A stretch of DNA of 64,000 nucleotides from Methanoculleus chikugoensis (lineage in GTDB: Archaea; Halobacteriota; Methanomicrobia; Methanomicrobiales; Methanoculleaceae). Made by a program: the position numbers and the translations under genes. The DNA is taken from positions 1 through 64,000 of the forward strand of contig NZ_FMID01000060.1 of the NCBI RefSeq assembly GCF_900095385.1, in the 5' to 3' direction. The notes under the pieces are model-generated. The model did not search any database and was not told the origin of the DNA. It was given only the letters and a program-made list of their open reading frames with translations. Positions 43,839 to 52,251 of this stretch are shown here, one piece after another (the stretch's first letter is position 1; every line of letters starts with the position of its first letter).

Positions 43839-44612
43839 ATGCGGATCATTCGGGCCCCCACGCTCGCACGGGCACACGAACTGGCGGTCAGGACCGTCCT
43901 CGAGAAGGGATGGGTTCTGGAGACCGAGAACGACGAGGCGACGATAGAGTGCGAGGAACTCGCGCTTGAGGTGGAGTCACCGGAGAACGAGCCGATGGTG
44001 AGCCCCGCCTCCCGGTTCCAGCAGCGGTTCCTGGATGTCTACGCAGAGAACCTCCTCTTCGGCTCCGACGCGAAGTTCGAGTACGACTACCACCGGCGGC
44101 TCTTCGACTGGGGCGAAACACTCCGGGTCGCGCCGGAGGGGCGACCGGGTCACTCCGTCCAGGAGGGACTCACGGTGGACGGCGAGGACGTCCACATCGA
44201 CCAGATCGACTACATAGCACGGAAACTCGGGCAAGCCCCGAACTCCCGGCGGGCGGTCGCGATCACCTGGAACCCCGCCGTCGACGAGAACCTCGACGAC
44301 TGCCCCTGCCTCCAACTCGTCCAGTGCCTGCTGCGGGACGGCAAACTCCAGATGAAGGTCGTCTTCCGGAGCAACGACATCCTCTCCGCCGCAGGCTCCA
44401 ATATGTATGCGCTCGTCCGCCTCCAGAGGATGATCGCAGACCGGCTCGGCGTGCCCTGCGGGCGCTACACCCACATCGCGCTCGTCCCCCACGTGTACTA
44501 CCGCCGTGATCTCAACGATATCGAGCCTTTTTGCAAATCAGGCTCCGAGATCAGGCCTGTTGCCGAGGTCTGCCGGGCCTGCGGAAAGTGCCCGCGCTCG
44601 TCCGGGGCATAA
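43839..44612 (+). CDS. thyA: Thymidylate synthase, archaeal type
   Basis: 257 residues; methylates dUMP to dTMP, probably with a tetrahydromethanopterin-type carbon donor in methanogens. The catalytic Cys lies in PCLQ (C157), and FRSND (R177-D180) and AGSNMYALVRLQ are dUMP-binding segments. The C-terminus adds CRACGKCPR, three Cys in a possible metal-binding cluster not needed for catalysis. A TATA box at about 43777-43787 drives it. It pairs logically with the dUTPase at 29 kb. Confidence 0.9.
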   Translation: MRIIRAPTLARAHELAVRTVLEKGWVLETENDEATIECEELALEVESPENEPMVSPASRFQQRFLDVYAENLLFGSDAKFEYDYHRRLFDWGETLRVAPEGRPGHSVQEGLTVDGEDVHIDQIDYIARKLGQAPNSRRAVAITWNPAVDENLDDCPCLQLVQCLLRDGKLQMKVVFRSNDILSAAGSNMYALVRLQRMIADRLGVPCGRYTHIALVPHVYYRRDLNDIEPFCKSGSEIRPVAEVCRACGKCPRSSGA

Positions 44613-44664
44613 CCCCCGGCCGTCACTTTAATTAAGATTCACAGACAACATTTTAGAGCCCAAT

Positions 44665-44737
44665 AGCCCGGTAGTGTAGCGGTCAATCATGCAAGGCTCT
44701 GGACCTTGCGACAGCAGTTCGAATCTGCTCCGGGCTA
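44665..44737 (+). tRNA. tRNA-Gln (anticodon CTG)
   Basis: Acceptor AGCCCGG / CCGGGCT, anticodon stem CAAGG / CCTTG with loop CTCTGGA (anticodon CTG, reading CAG), and T arm GCAGTTCGAATCTGC. CCA is not encoded. ATCTTTTTC just downstream is the terminator. Confidence 0.95.
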
Positions 44738-44785
44738 CTCAATCTTTTTCTCCGTCTGCAAACGGCATACACCGGAGGGTGGTAT

Positions 44786-45613
44786 ATGGTTGATCACAAT
44801 CTCGGCTGCACCGTGCGGCTCGACGACGAAGGGACGCTTGCCCTGCTCGCGGGGCTTTATGAAGACAGCGCAATCCGGCACATCCAGGTGCAGGCCGTCC
44901 CCCTGCCCCGGCAGTTCTTCCTCGAACGCCTCGACCGGATCGCCGCGTCCGGGATCGCGGTCGTCGTCCACGCACCCCACCACAGCCACGGCGTCAACCC
45001 CTGCGCCCCGGCGGCATACGACGACCGGCCGGCGAAGGAGATCGAGGCATATATCGAGGAGGAGATGGTTCGGACGTTTGAAGCCGCCGACGCCCTCGGC
45101 GCGGAGACGATCGTCCTCCACGCCGGCCGGTACGAGCCGGGCGGGCGGCTCGCCGCCGTGGAAGAGTTCGCCCACTTCCTCGACCGCCACACCGATCCCC
45201 GCCTCACCCTCGAGAACCTCCCCGCCGTCTACGCCGGCTACCCTCTCCTCGGCAACACCGCCGAAGAACTCGCGGCGCTTGCAGACACGACGATCACCCG
45301 GTTCTGCCTCGACTTCCCCCACCTCGCCTGCACCGCAAACTACCGCCGCCTCTCGTTTTCGGAGGAACTGGAGCGGTTCGAGGACCTCGACGTGGCCCTC
45401 CACCACCTCTCGAACATCCGGCGTGGCTCGATCACCGACGAGCACCTCGCACTCGACCACCCTGAGGGCGGCCTCGATCTTGCAGCGGTCTTTGCCCGGC
45501 TGCGGCGGCACCCCGCCGTCCCGACGACGCTCGAGTACAAGGAGGACTCGGCGGATGTCTACGCCCGGCAGGTGCGGATTTTTGCTGGACTATGGGATCG
45601 CGCCGGCGAGTGA
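44786..45613 (+). CDS. Sugar phosphate isomerase/epimerase-like TIM-barrel protein
   Basis: 275 residues, xylose-isomerase-like/AP-endonuclease-2-like TIM barrel. Conserved metal-site candidates are VVHAPHHSHG (His at about 63, 66, 67), IVLHAGR (H112), LTLENLP (Glu about 149), CLDFPHLA (Asp-x2-His about 185), DVALHHLSN and TLEYKE. The pattern suggests an active metal-dependent isomerase, epimerase or endonuclease; the substrate is not evident. It stands alone between tRNA-Gln and a HicBA pair. Confidence 0.75.
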   Translation: MVDHNLGCTVRLDDEGTLALLAGLYEDSAIRHIQVQAVPLPRQFFLERLDRIAASGIAVVVHAPHHSHGVNPCAPAAYDDRPAKEIEAYIEEEMVRTFEAADALGAETIVLHAGRYEPGGRLAAVEEFAHFLDRHTDPRLTLENLPAVYAGYPLLGNTAEELAALADTTITRFCLDFPHLACTANYRRLSFSEELERFEDLDVALHHLSNIRRGSITDEHLALDHPEGGLDLAAVFARLRRHPAVPTTLEYKEDSADVYARQVRIFAGLWDRAGE

Positions 45614-45750
45614 ATCGCGTCCCTGCCGTATCGGGGCTACCCCGGGGATAACCGACACCGAACCGAATGGCTAATAGCCAGCAGTCGTGATCCCGCCTGG
45701 CCGGGGAAAGCAAAATCCTATATGCGGGGGCAATCCCATTGAAGTATATA

Positions 45751-46011
45751 ATGATCCTTGAGTATATCAACGCGGCACTCGAACACGCCAACTACGAGAT
45801 TATCGAGGACGATGAACCGTATTACGGAGAGATCCCGGAACTTCCCGGGGTCTTTGCAACAGGCAGGACGCTCGAGGAGTGCAGGAGAAACCTTGCCGGC
45901 GTCATCGACGAATGGTTAATTATACGACTCCGGCGTGGCCTCCCGATACCTCCGATCGCCGGCCGCACAGTGGGAGAGATCGTCAGGATTGATACGGGTG
46001 CCGGAGCATAG
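45751..46011 (+). CDS. hicB: HicB-type antitoxin
   Basis: 86 residues with the HicB partial RNase H fold: YEIIEDDEPYYGEIPELPGVFATGRTLEECRRNLAGVIDEW read in short segments. There is no helix-turn-helix or RHH at the C-terminus. Its stop lies inside the downstream toxin gene, overlapping by 14 nt. ATG 45751 is chosen; another ATG four codons upstream is possible. The order is antitoxin first. Confidence 0.85.
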   Translation: MILEYINAALEHANYEIIEDDEPYYGEIPELPGVFATGRTLEECRRNLAGVIDEWLIIRLRRGLPIPPIAGRTVGEIVRIDTGAGA

Positions 46012-46228
46012 GATCAGACCCGTCTCATGGAACCAACTTGTGAAGAATCTTCAGGCCCTGGGATTCGCGGGGCCGTGCCGGGGAGGCAGACACCCGTTCA
46101 TGGTGAAAGGTGATCTCGTTCTGACCATCCCAAACCCACACGGGAGAGAGATCAGCGTCGACCTGCTCGTGCGCATCCTCCGACAGGCGGGCATATCCCG
46201 TGAGGAATGGAATCGGCTCGCCGGGTAG
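45998..46228 (+). CDS. hicA: HicA-type mRNA interferase toxin
   Basis: 76 residues from GTG 45998. It is a dsRNA-binding-like fold with VSWNQLVKNLQALGFAG at the N-terminus and GGRHPFMVKGDLVLTIPNPHG, where the His is the catalytic residue position of HicA. The C-terminus VDLLVRILRQAGISREEW is family-typical. It overlaps hicB by 14 nt; the ATG at 46036 is out of frame, which makes GTG the only plausible start. It cleaves mRNA when HicB is lost. Confidence 0.82.
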   Translation: MPEHRIRPVSWNQLVKNLQALGFAGPCRGGRHPFMVKGDLVLTIPNPHGREISVDLLVRILRQAGISREEWNRLAG

Positions 46229-46415
46229 CGGTCTATATCATCTATTCTGTGGTTGTGAGACTGAACGGCCATCCGGGGACCCCGGATGGCAATATTGATC
46301 TTGCGGGGAAATGGGACAGACGACCAGCCCTATTCGCCCCCGCACCGCAGGAAACGTTAGTGTGAGAGCGATCTACATCTAGAACCTACAGAACTTCCGA
46401 GGAGGGGGAGAGCAA

Positions 46416-46802
46416 GTGAACCATTTTGTCCGGCACGCACTGGAGCGGATGAGAATCATCGAGGGTTTCGAGAGAGTCCGCTTCATCATCCTCTACGGCT
46501 CCGTTGCCGAAGGGCGGGCGAGAGAGGGCTCCGACATCGATATCTGCATCTACTACGACGGAGACCGCGAGGAAGCATCCCGGTTCAGGTTTGCGGCGCT
46601 CTCCGAACTCGCCGACGACCGCTACGACATCCAGATCTTCTCCCACCTGCCGCTTTATCTCCGAACAGATGTCCTCCAGGGAAAGGTAGTCTACTGTCCC
46701 GACGAGCGGTTCCTCTACGACGTCGCGTACCGGACGATCCGGGAGTTCGACGACTTCAAGCACCGATTGTACGACTACATCGGCAAGGAGGCGATAGCGT
46801 GA
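46416..46802 (+). CDS. MNT-domain nucleotidyltransferase (antitoxin-like)
   Basis: 128 residues. YGSVAEGRAREGSDIDICIYYDGD (about 28-51, in segments) carries the GSx10DxD motif. It is larger than the minimal antitoxin at 40285-40575 and has a C-terminal helix region (FKHRLYDYIG). The start of a HepT-like gene overlaps its stop (GTGA). It is likely the MntA partner of the damaged HepT gene downstream. Confidence 0.8.
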   Translation: MNHFVRHALERMRIIEGFERVRFIILYGSVAEGRAREGSDIDICIYYDGDREEASRFRFAALSELADDRYDIQIFSHLPLYLRTDVLQGKVVYCPDERFLYDVAYRTIREFDDFKHRLYDYIGKEAIA

Positions 46803-47162
46803 CGGGCAAGATCCGGGACGGCAATCCGTATCAAACTCCAGGAGATGACCGAGAGCGTCGTTCTGGTCAAAGAACACCTCCCCGACTCGGCCGATTCATT
46901 CAGGCAACTCGGCATCGTTAAAGACGGCATCTACAAACGTGTCGAGTACGCCATCGAGAATGTCTTTGATATATGCGCGATCCTGAACGCCGATCTCCAC
47001 CTCGGTGTCCCCGGCACCGATGAGAACATTCTCGACAACCTCGTGCAGTATGGGGTGCTCGCCGCCGCGGCACGGCAGAACTTAAAATTGGAAGCCGTGC
47101 CCCAAGCATCCGGGGTCCTTGCACCGTTCCTTCGCCATTTTGAACTGATCAAGGTATGTTAG
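46799..47162 (+). pseudogene. Damaged HepT-like toxin gene
   Basis: From the coupled GTG at 46799 the product begins MTGKIRD as HepT proteins do. The rest of the family similarity is one frame away: AIRIKLQEMTESVVLVKEHLP and on through KDGIYKRVEYAIENVFDICAILNADL, GVPGTDENILDNLVQYGVL. The shift falls near 46820-46830. The final part (LEAVPQASGVLAPFLRHFELIKVC) lacks the RxxxxH catalytic motif expected after NLVQYGVL. An ATG at 46845 could give a truncated product. So both start and active site are compromised. Confidence 0.75.
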
Positions 47163-47258
47163 AACTTACGTGAATCCCACATGCTCAACCAGTTGTGTTT
47201 TCACCTTCGCCCTGCATCTGCCGGGTGGGGCATCCTGACCCGGCAGATCCATCCGCCA

Positions 47259-47534
47259 TCACAATAAGTGCATCTCCCCATAGATCGCAATCAATCCAGA
47301 TTCATCGAGCCGGCAGTCGATGAGATCAAGAAATTGCTGCCGGGAGAGATTGATCTGTTCCGCCATACGGGAGAGCAACTGATCGCTGATCTCCGCTTTA
47401 CCATGGGAGACCCATGTACGAATTCCCGTATCACGACCGTTATACATGAATATCAGTTTGATGTGCTTTGACATACGGGCGTCAAACCCTTTCTTCATGA
47501 GGCGGCGCACGATAACCTTGTTTTTTCGAGGCAC
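47259..47534 (-). CDS. Small HicA-like toxin
   Basis: 91 residues from GTG 47534, set by GGAGG about 9 nt upstream. The pattern VIVRRLMKKGF..R.SKHIKLIFMYNGRDTGIRTWVSHG, then LLSRMAEQINLSRQQFLDLIDCRLD, matches a family annotated as HicA-like or hypothetical toxins, with His in KHIK and the SHG motif. The catalytic role is inferred. It follows the upstream gene by 2 nt and forms a toxin-antitoxin-like pair with it. Confidence 0.65.
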   Translation of the reverse strand: MPRKNKVIVRRLMKKGFDARMSKHIKLIFMYNGRDTGIRTWVSHGKAEISDQLLSRMAEQINLSRQQFLDLIDCRLDESGLIAIYGEMHLL

Positions 47535-47536
47535 AA

Positions 47537-47953
47537 TCAGGCCTCCTCGGATAAAAGCGCCAGGAACTTCCGCCTCAGGTCGATAGCACTCCCGAGTAAA
47601 ACGCTCTCGTCCTGCTGGACAAAATCGTTCCAATTTTCCTCAAATTCGTCAATAATATCCTTCAAACCTTCAGAGAGGTCGGGGGCAACGACCAGCAGAC
47701 GGTACTCGTGGTTATACATGATATATTCCCCTTCATCCATCTCGATCGAGATCTCAATAGGACGCCTGAGTTCCCGGACGACTCCTTGGATCCTGACATG
47801 GATGAGAGGTATGTACCATGGGGTTTGCTCCGTTTGCACACAAGAGGCCAACCGGGCGATGAGATCGCTATAGGTCTCGCGAGGATGTACCTTGAGATGA
47901 TTGAGCCGATCCTTCACCTCTGTTGCAATCTTGATCGATGTCATCTCCGACAT
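47537..47953 (-). CDS. RHH-type antitoxin-like protein
   Basis: 138 residues from ATG 47953; ATG 47944 is equally plausible. The first 35 residues (TSIKIATEVKDRLNHLKVHPRETYSDLIARL) form a ribbon-helix-helix as in archaeal VapB/DUF7557 proteins. The middle and C-terminus (EISIEMDEGEYIMYNHEYRLLVV.., then ENWNDFVQQDE) are an unrecognised acidic domain. Small size, RHH and tight coupling to a HicA-like gene suggest an antitoxin. The acidic domain would be the toxin-binding part. Confidence 0.65.
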   Translation of the reverse strand: MSEMTSIKIATEVKDRLNHLKVHPRETYSDLIARLASCVQTEQTPWYIPLIHVRIQGVVRELRRPIEISIEMDEGEYIMYNHEYRLLVVAPDLSEGLKDIIDEFEENWNDFVQQDESVLLGSAIDLRRKFLALLSEEA

Positions 47954-48004
47954 TACCACCATGTACCACCGGGGGAGTATATATTGAGTTTGATCAAACG
48001 ACCC

Positions 48005-48739
48005 TCACGCCAGAAGCGCCGCGATGATCCCGGTTAAAAAGATCCCGTCAAACGTTCCCGCCCCGCCGATGCTCGCCGTCGGCGCCCCCAGTTCAGCGAT
48101 GTGGTGGAGGTTCAAGAGGTCCGCCCCGATCAGGGTGCCGAGCGTCCCGCTCACGTAGGCGATGATCACCGACGAGCCCGGGACGCCGCCCGCAAAGAGC
48201 GAGAGGATCAGCGCCGCAAAGAGCGCCGCGAGCGGCGGGATGAAGAACGGCGTCGCGATCCCGAGGCCCGGCACCGGACGGGCGACGAGTTTTGTCGTGA
48301 CCGTCACGACCGCGACCCCGGCAAGCGCGAGGGCGAAGAGCAGATAGCCGCCGCTGAGAACGACCGAGTCATAGAGCAGGTAGAGCGATATCAGGACAGG
48401 GATTACGGCGCCGCCGACGTTGACCGCGAGCACCGTCCGCGGCGCCTGCTGCGGAATCCGGTAGAGCCGCCCGTACATCACGGCGTAGCGGTCGTAGGCT
48501 GGCGCCCCCGGCCGACCCTCAAGCGTCTTCACGGGGATATTGACGAAACTCCCGATAAGCGTCAGGAGGAGGATGAGGAGCGCCTGCCACCAGGTGAACC
48601 CGAGCCGCGTGAACGTCGCCCCGATCGCCGAGAGAAAGAGGATCGGGAAGACAATGACGGCGAGGAGAACAAGAGCGAGCAGTCCGAAGAAGAAGAGGAG
48701 CATCAGCGGGGAGAAGGGGTTGAAGACTACCCGGTCCAT
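48005..48739 (-). CDS. DUF1614 membrane protein
   Basis: 244 residues with about seven predicted membrane spans. The segments GSFVNIPVKTLEG and IGADLLNLHHIAELGAPTASIGGAGTFDGIFLTGI are conserved in DUF1614 proteins, which are of unknown function. HH and the G-rich terminal segment are candidates for a functional site. It lies next to fibrillarin/Nop5 on the same strand with a 31-bp gap; no functional link is evident. Confidence 0.8.
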   Translation of the reverse strand: MDRVVFNPFSPLMLLFFFGLLALVLLAVIVFPILFLSAIGATFTRLGFTWWQALLILLLTLIGSFVNIPVKTLEGRPGAPAYDRYAVMYGRLYRIPQQAPRTVLAVNVGGAVIPVLISLYLLYDSVVLSGGYLLFALALAGVAVVTVTTKLVARPVPGLGIATPFFIPPLAALFAALILSLFAGGVPGSSVIIAYVSGTLGTLIGADLLNLHHIAELGAPTASIGGAGTFDGIFLTGIIAALLA

Positions 48740-48770
48740 GTCAAGGAGTCGCCCTCCCCTCTAATATATA

Positions 48771-49373
48771 CTACTCCCGGAGGGTGCAGACGATCGCGGC
48801 GTGGTCGTGATGGTAGGGATCGAGCCACCGGACGTCCGCGACATCGAGATGCCGCTCAAGCCCGGCCCGCGCCCCGGCGAGCACCTCGGCCGGGTCCTGC
48901 CGGACGTCCACGCTCCGGGTCTTGAGCATCAGGATGAGATGGCCTCCCGGTTTGAGGAAGACGATGTTCTTCAGCGCGATCTCGACCTGGTTCGGCTGCG
49001 CCACGTCCTGGTAGACCAGGTCGACCCCCTCCATGAACGGGGCATACTCATCCGGCCTCCCTGCATCGGCCATGATCGGGACGATGTTCCTCCTCCGGCG
49101 GGCCACCTCGAGGAGGTCCTGCATCGGCCGGGGTGCAAACTCCACCGCGTAGACCGTCTCGACGTAGTCGGCGACGTGGGAGACCGTAGTTCCGTTCGCC
49201 GCACCGAGGTAGAGCACCCTTATTTCCGGCGTCAGTTCCACCCCGCCGCCGAGGGTGTAGAGCGCCGCAAGTTTGCTCCGGTAGGGATCCCAGACCCGAT
49301 AACCGTCGAGCGTCCGCTCCCCGTAGACCCCGCCCTCGCCGGGCGAGACCAGCATGTTCCCGAGCCAAATCAT
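48771..49373 (-). CDS. flpA: Fibrillarin-like RNA 2'-O-methyltransferase
   Basis: 200 residues; the SAM-dependent catalytic subunit of C/D-box sRNPs that methylates rRNA and tRNA ribose. VLYLGAANGTTVSHVADYV is the SAM-binding loop (about 60-78), VYAVEFAPRPMQDLLEVARRR, NIVPIMADAG and VDLVYQDVAQPNQVEIALKN complete the Rossmann core with the catalytic Lys-Asp-Lys-His positions nearby. ATG 49373 overlaps the Nop5 stop (ATGA). The two are co-transcribed as in other archaea. Confidence 0.95.
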   Translation of the reverse strand: MIWLGNMLVSPGEGGVYGERTLDGYRVWDPYRSKLAALYTLGGGVELTPEIRVLYLGAANGTTVSHVADYVETVYAVEFAPRPMQDLLEVARRRRNIVPIMADAGRPDEYAPFMEGVDLVYQDVAQPNQVEIALKNIVFLKPGGHLILMLKTRSVDVRQDPAEVLAGARAGLERHLDVADVRWLDPYHHDHAAIVCTLRE

Positions 49374-50230
49374 GCCTCGACCCCCGCCTCGTCGATCCGC
49401 GCCTGGGCGCCCTCGAGAAACTCCGGCACCGCCTCGCCCCGGTAGTAGTCGAGCCGGGCGGCGATGGCGAGTTTCGCCGCAAGCACCCTGGCCACCCGGC
49501 CCCGCACATCCTTCGGGGCGTTGTGGACCCGGCGGTGCTGGAAGATGATCCCGTGCTTCGGCGGCGGAGTCCCGCCCCGGAGGTGCGAGAAGAGCGCCCG
49601 CTCCGAGCCGAGAACCTGGATGGTGCTCCCCGGCATCCTCGCGAGTGTGGCAAGCCCCCCCGCACGGGAGAGGAGCCGGGCCGCGACCAGCCCGCCGATG
49701 AGTGCGCTCGTATTCGGCATCACCTCATCGGCCCGGGCCGAGACCTCCCGCATCAGGCGGCTTCGCGCCCCGCTGAGCCGCTCGATCTCGTCGGAGACAT
49801 CCGATAACCCGCCCCGCGCCCCTTTCCGGACGATGGCGAGCATCTTCTTCGCCGGGAGACTGCGATACTTCCGGGAGAACGAGGGGTTCGTGACCTGGTA
49901 CCACTCTGCCGCACGCTCCGAGAGGAGGTTGATGACGTTGTCGAGCTCGTCGAGCATCCTGACCATCTGGAGAAGTTCGACGTCCCGGCCCTGGTACGCC
50001 CGGGCGATCTTCTGCCGGGCAAGGACGGTGCAGACGGAACGGAGCAGGTCGACGTACTCCTCCCGTGTCCGGACGACCCCGCAGTCCCGGGCAGCCTCCC
50101 AGCCGATGGGAACGTAGGACTCCATACCGGTGCGGAGCTCGGCGGCCCGCCCGGCGAGCGCGGCCGGATCGGTGCCGGCCCCCCGGCACCCCTCCTCGTC
50201 GACGTCCCCGAACCAGTAGCGCTGTAGCAT
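49370..50230 (-). CDS. nop5: Nop5/Nop56-family C/D-box sRNP protein
   Basis: 286 residues from ATG 50230; a longer frame to 50272 is discarded because it would overlap the neighbouring gene. The Nop domain has VMPNTSALIGGLVAARLLSRAGGLATLARMPGSTIQVLGSERALFSHLRGGTPPPKHGIIFQHRRV (in segments), with the ALFSHLR and PPPKHG motifs that contact box C/D RNA and L7Ae. The coiled coil (about 60-160) mediates dimerisation. It bridges fibrillarin to guide RNA. It is compact compared to eukaryotic Nop56. Confidence 0.94.
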   Translation of the reverse strand: MLQRYWFGDVDEEGCRGAGTDPAALAGRAAELRTGMESYVPIGWEAARDCGVVRTREEYVDLLRSVCTVLARQKIARAYQGRDVELLQMVRMLDELDNVINLLSERAAEWYQVTNPSFSRKYRSLPAKKMLAIVRKGARGGLSDVSDEIERLSGARSRLMREVSARADEVMPNTSALIGGLVAARLLSRAGGLATLARMPGSTIQVLGSERALFSHLRGGTPPPKHGIIFQHRRVHNAPKDVRGRVARVLAAKLAIAARLDYYRGEAVPEFLEGAQARIDEAGVEA

Positions 50231-50264
50231 GGTACGGTATTGGGAGGCAGTCGATATAAGAACG

Positions 50265-51539
50265 TCAGGCAAGACCGAAGGAGTAGACCATCACCGGGAC
50301 CATGATCGCCCCCATGCAGTAGACCCGGCGGATGTTGACGAGAGACGGCACATAGCCGACGGCTGTCGCGAGCAGGAGGACGAGCACCCCGAACGGGCCG
50401 CAGAGGAAGAGGGAGAGGACGGCGACGAAGACGATGACGGCGTGGTTGAGTCTCGTGATGTTCACGCCGGAGAACCACGCAGCCATCGACGAGAGACGGA
50501 CGGTCAGGAGATAGGCGCCGACCGCGGCTATCGCACCCGCAAGAAGAATGGCGGTCGCCGGCGGGATCTCCTCGAGCGCCCCGATCGCCGCCATCACCCC
50601 GCTCCGCGTCCGGGCTATGGCGTAGAATGCCGCAAGCCCGAGGAAGGCGTTCACGGTGTTTGCGGCGCTCGTCGCAAGGATGTACTCCCGGGGGTTCGAG
50701 TCGTAGCCGACGACCGAGGTGAGAAGTGCGTTCGCCGTGGCGCTCGAGAGGCCCGGGAGCCAGCCGACGAGAGCGCCGGCGGCCGAACCGAGGAGGGAAC
50801 CCCGCCGGAGTGCGCCCGCAGGGAGGTCAATCCCCGAGAAGCGCTGTTCGGGCATCGTCCCGTGCGATGCATGGAGGAGGACCGCGATCCCGAAGAGCCC
50901 GGAGAGGAGGGGCATCAGCACCCCGGACTCGCCGCCCGTCGGCCATGCGAGGAAGGAGTAGCCGAGCGAGAATAGCCCGAGGAGCCCGGATACCGAAAAG
51001 ACCGCGAGCGCCCACCCGGGGGACTCGGAGACGACGATGAGGTAGCCGGCGACGGCGAGGATGACGAGACCGATCCCCCAGTCGATCGCCGACTGGAGCC
51101 CGGGGAGGAAGAGGACGAACGCCACCGCGAGCGGGAGGGAGAAGGCGACTCCTGCGGCGCTTCCGAGAGCCGATATCCTGACGGCCTCCTCTCCCCGGCC
51201 TTCGAGGCAGAGGGCATGCGCGGGGAGGACCGCAAGCGATGTGTCGGCGTCGGGGATGCCGAGGAAGGTGCCCGGGACGTTGTCGAGGAACGTGTGCGTA
51301 ACGAGCGTGGCGAACATGGCCGAGGCGATGAAGGCCGGATCGAACCAGGCGAGCAGGAGCGCCTGGAGAGAGAGGAGAACGCCCGCCACGGTGTTTGCAT
51401 GGATCCCGGGAACGAGGCCGCTCACGGTGCCGCAACCGATGCCGACCACTGTCCCAAGCACGATACTCGCGAGCACGTGAAATAACGGTCGGAGCGGGGG
51501 GGGATAAATCAACCGAATTGCGTTCCCCGATACAGTCAT
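50265..51539 (-). CDS. TctA/DUF112-family membrane permease
   Basis: 424 residues with about ten membrane spans. The conserved SGLVPGIHANTVAG (about 40-53) and the mirror motif VGWLPGLSSATANAL (about 257-271) are the two glycine-proline loops of the TctA large-subunit family, normally partnered by small TctB and periplasmic TctC, which are absent. In archaea such lone TctA proteins are of unknown substrate. A TATA-like TTTATCC near 51505 would favour GTG 51476 as a leaderless start, which removes 21 residues. Confidence 0.8.
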   Translation of the reverse strand: MTVSGNAIRLIYPPPLRPLFHVLASIVLGTVVGIGCGTVSGLVPGIHANTVAGVLLSLQALLLAWFDPAFIASAMFATLVTHTFLDNVPGTFLGIPDADTSLAVLPAHALCLEGRGEEAVRISALGSAAGVAFSLPLAVAFVLFLPGLQSAIDWGIGLVILAVAGYLIVVSESPGWALAVFSVSGLLGLFSLGYSFLAWPTGGESGVLMPLLSGLFGIAVLLHASHGTMPEQRFSGIDLPAGALRRGSLLGSAAGALVGWLPGLSSATANALLTSVVGYDSNPREYILATSAANTVNAFLGLAAFYAIARTRSGVMAAIGALEEIPPATAILLAGAIAAVGAYLLTVRLSSMAAWFSGVNITRLNHAVIVFVAVLSLFLCGPFGVLVLLLATAVGYVPSLVNIRRVYCMGAIMVPVMVYSFGLA

Positions 51540-51565
51540 ATTCCACCGGGGCGAAGGTTGTAACG

Positions 51566-52246
51566 ATGAAGATCGCCATCACCCGGCTCGAGAACAAGGC
51601 GGCGGGAGACCGCGCCCTCTGCGCAACCTACGGTCACGACTGCTACACGGTCTCGCCGCTCCGGGCGGATCTGCGGCCCGAGCGGGTCGATACATTCGTC
51701 GAGGCCGTCCACCGCGGCGAGTTCGACTGCCTCTTCTTCTCAAGCGCCCTCCCGGCGGCGATCGTCGGGCCGAGACTCGAACGGTGGCCGCGGGTGATCG
51801 CGATCGGGCCGAAGACCGCCGAGGTCCTCCGGGGGTTCGGGATCGAGGCGGAGGTCCTTCCCACCTTCTACTCTCGTGACTTTGTCCCCTACCTCGGGGA
51901 GTGGCTCCGGGGCCGGACAGTCGGGATCCCGCGGGCCGACGTCCCGAACCCCGGCCTTCTCGGGGCGATCGCCACGGCGGGGGGAACCGTCCGGGAGGAG
52001 CGGGTCTACGCCCTCGTCCCAACAGGTTCCGAACTCGCGCTCGACGGTGCCGAAGCCGTCCTCTTCACGAGCGCCATGTCCTACCGGGAAGCCCGGTGGC
52101 AGCCCCGTGACGACCTCCTCCTCGTCGCCATCGGCGAGATCACCGCCGATGCCATGCGGGCAGGCGGGCATCCCCCGGCGGTCGTCGGGGACGGGTCGCT
52201 CGCGGGAACGCTTGAAGCGCTGAACCGCCATGCGGAAGGGAGGTGA
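51566..52246 (+). CDS. hemD: Uroporphyrinogen-III synthase
   Basis: 226 residues; cyclises hydroxymethylbilane to uroporphyrinogen III, the precursor of corrinoids, F430 and sirohaem. It has the two-domain HemD fold with MKIAITRLENKA, FFSSALPAAIVGPRL, VIAIGPKTAEVLRGFG, GRTVGIPRADVPNPGLLGAI and VLFTSAMSYREA. ATG 51566 is the family start. The stop overlaps the GTG/TTG start region of cbf5. The flow continues to the corrinoid locus at 59-63 kb. Confidence 0.9.
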   Translation: MKIAITRLENKAAGDRALCATYGHDCYTVSPLRADLRPERVDTFVEAVHRGEFDCLFFSSALPAAIVGPRLERWPRVIAIGPKTAEVLRGFGIEAEVLPTFYSRDFVPYLGEWLRGRTVGIPRADVPNPGLLGAIATAGGTVREERVYALVPTGSELALDGAEAVLFTSAMSYREARWQPRDDLLLVAIGEITADAMRAGGHPPAVVGDGSLAGTLEALNRHAEGR

Positions 52247-52251
52247 GAGGG

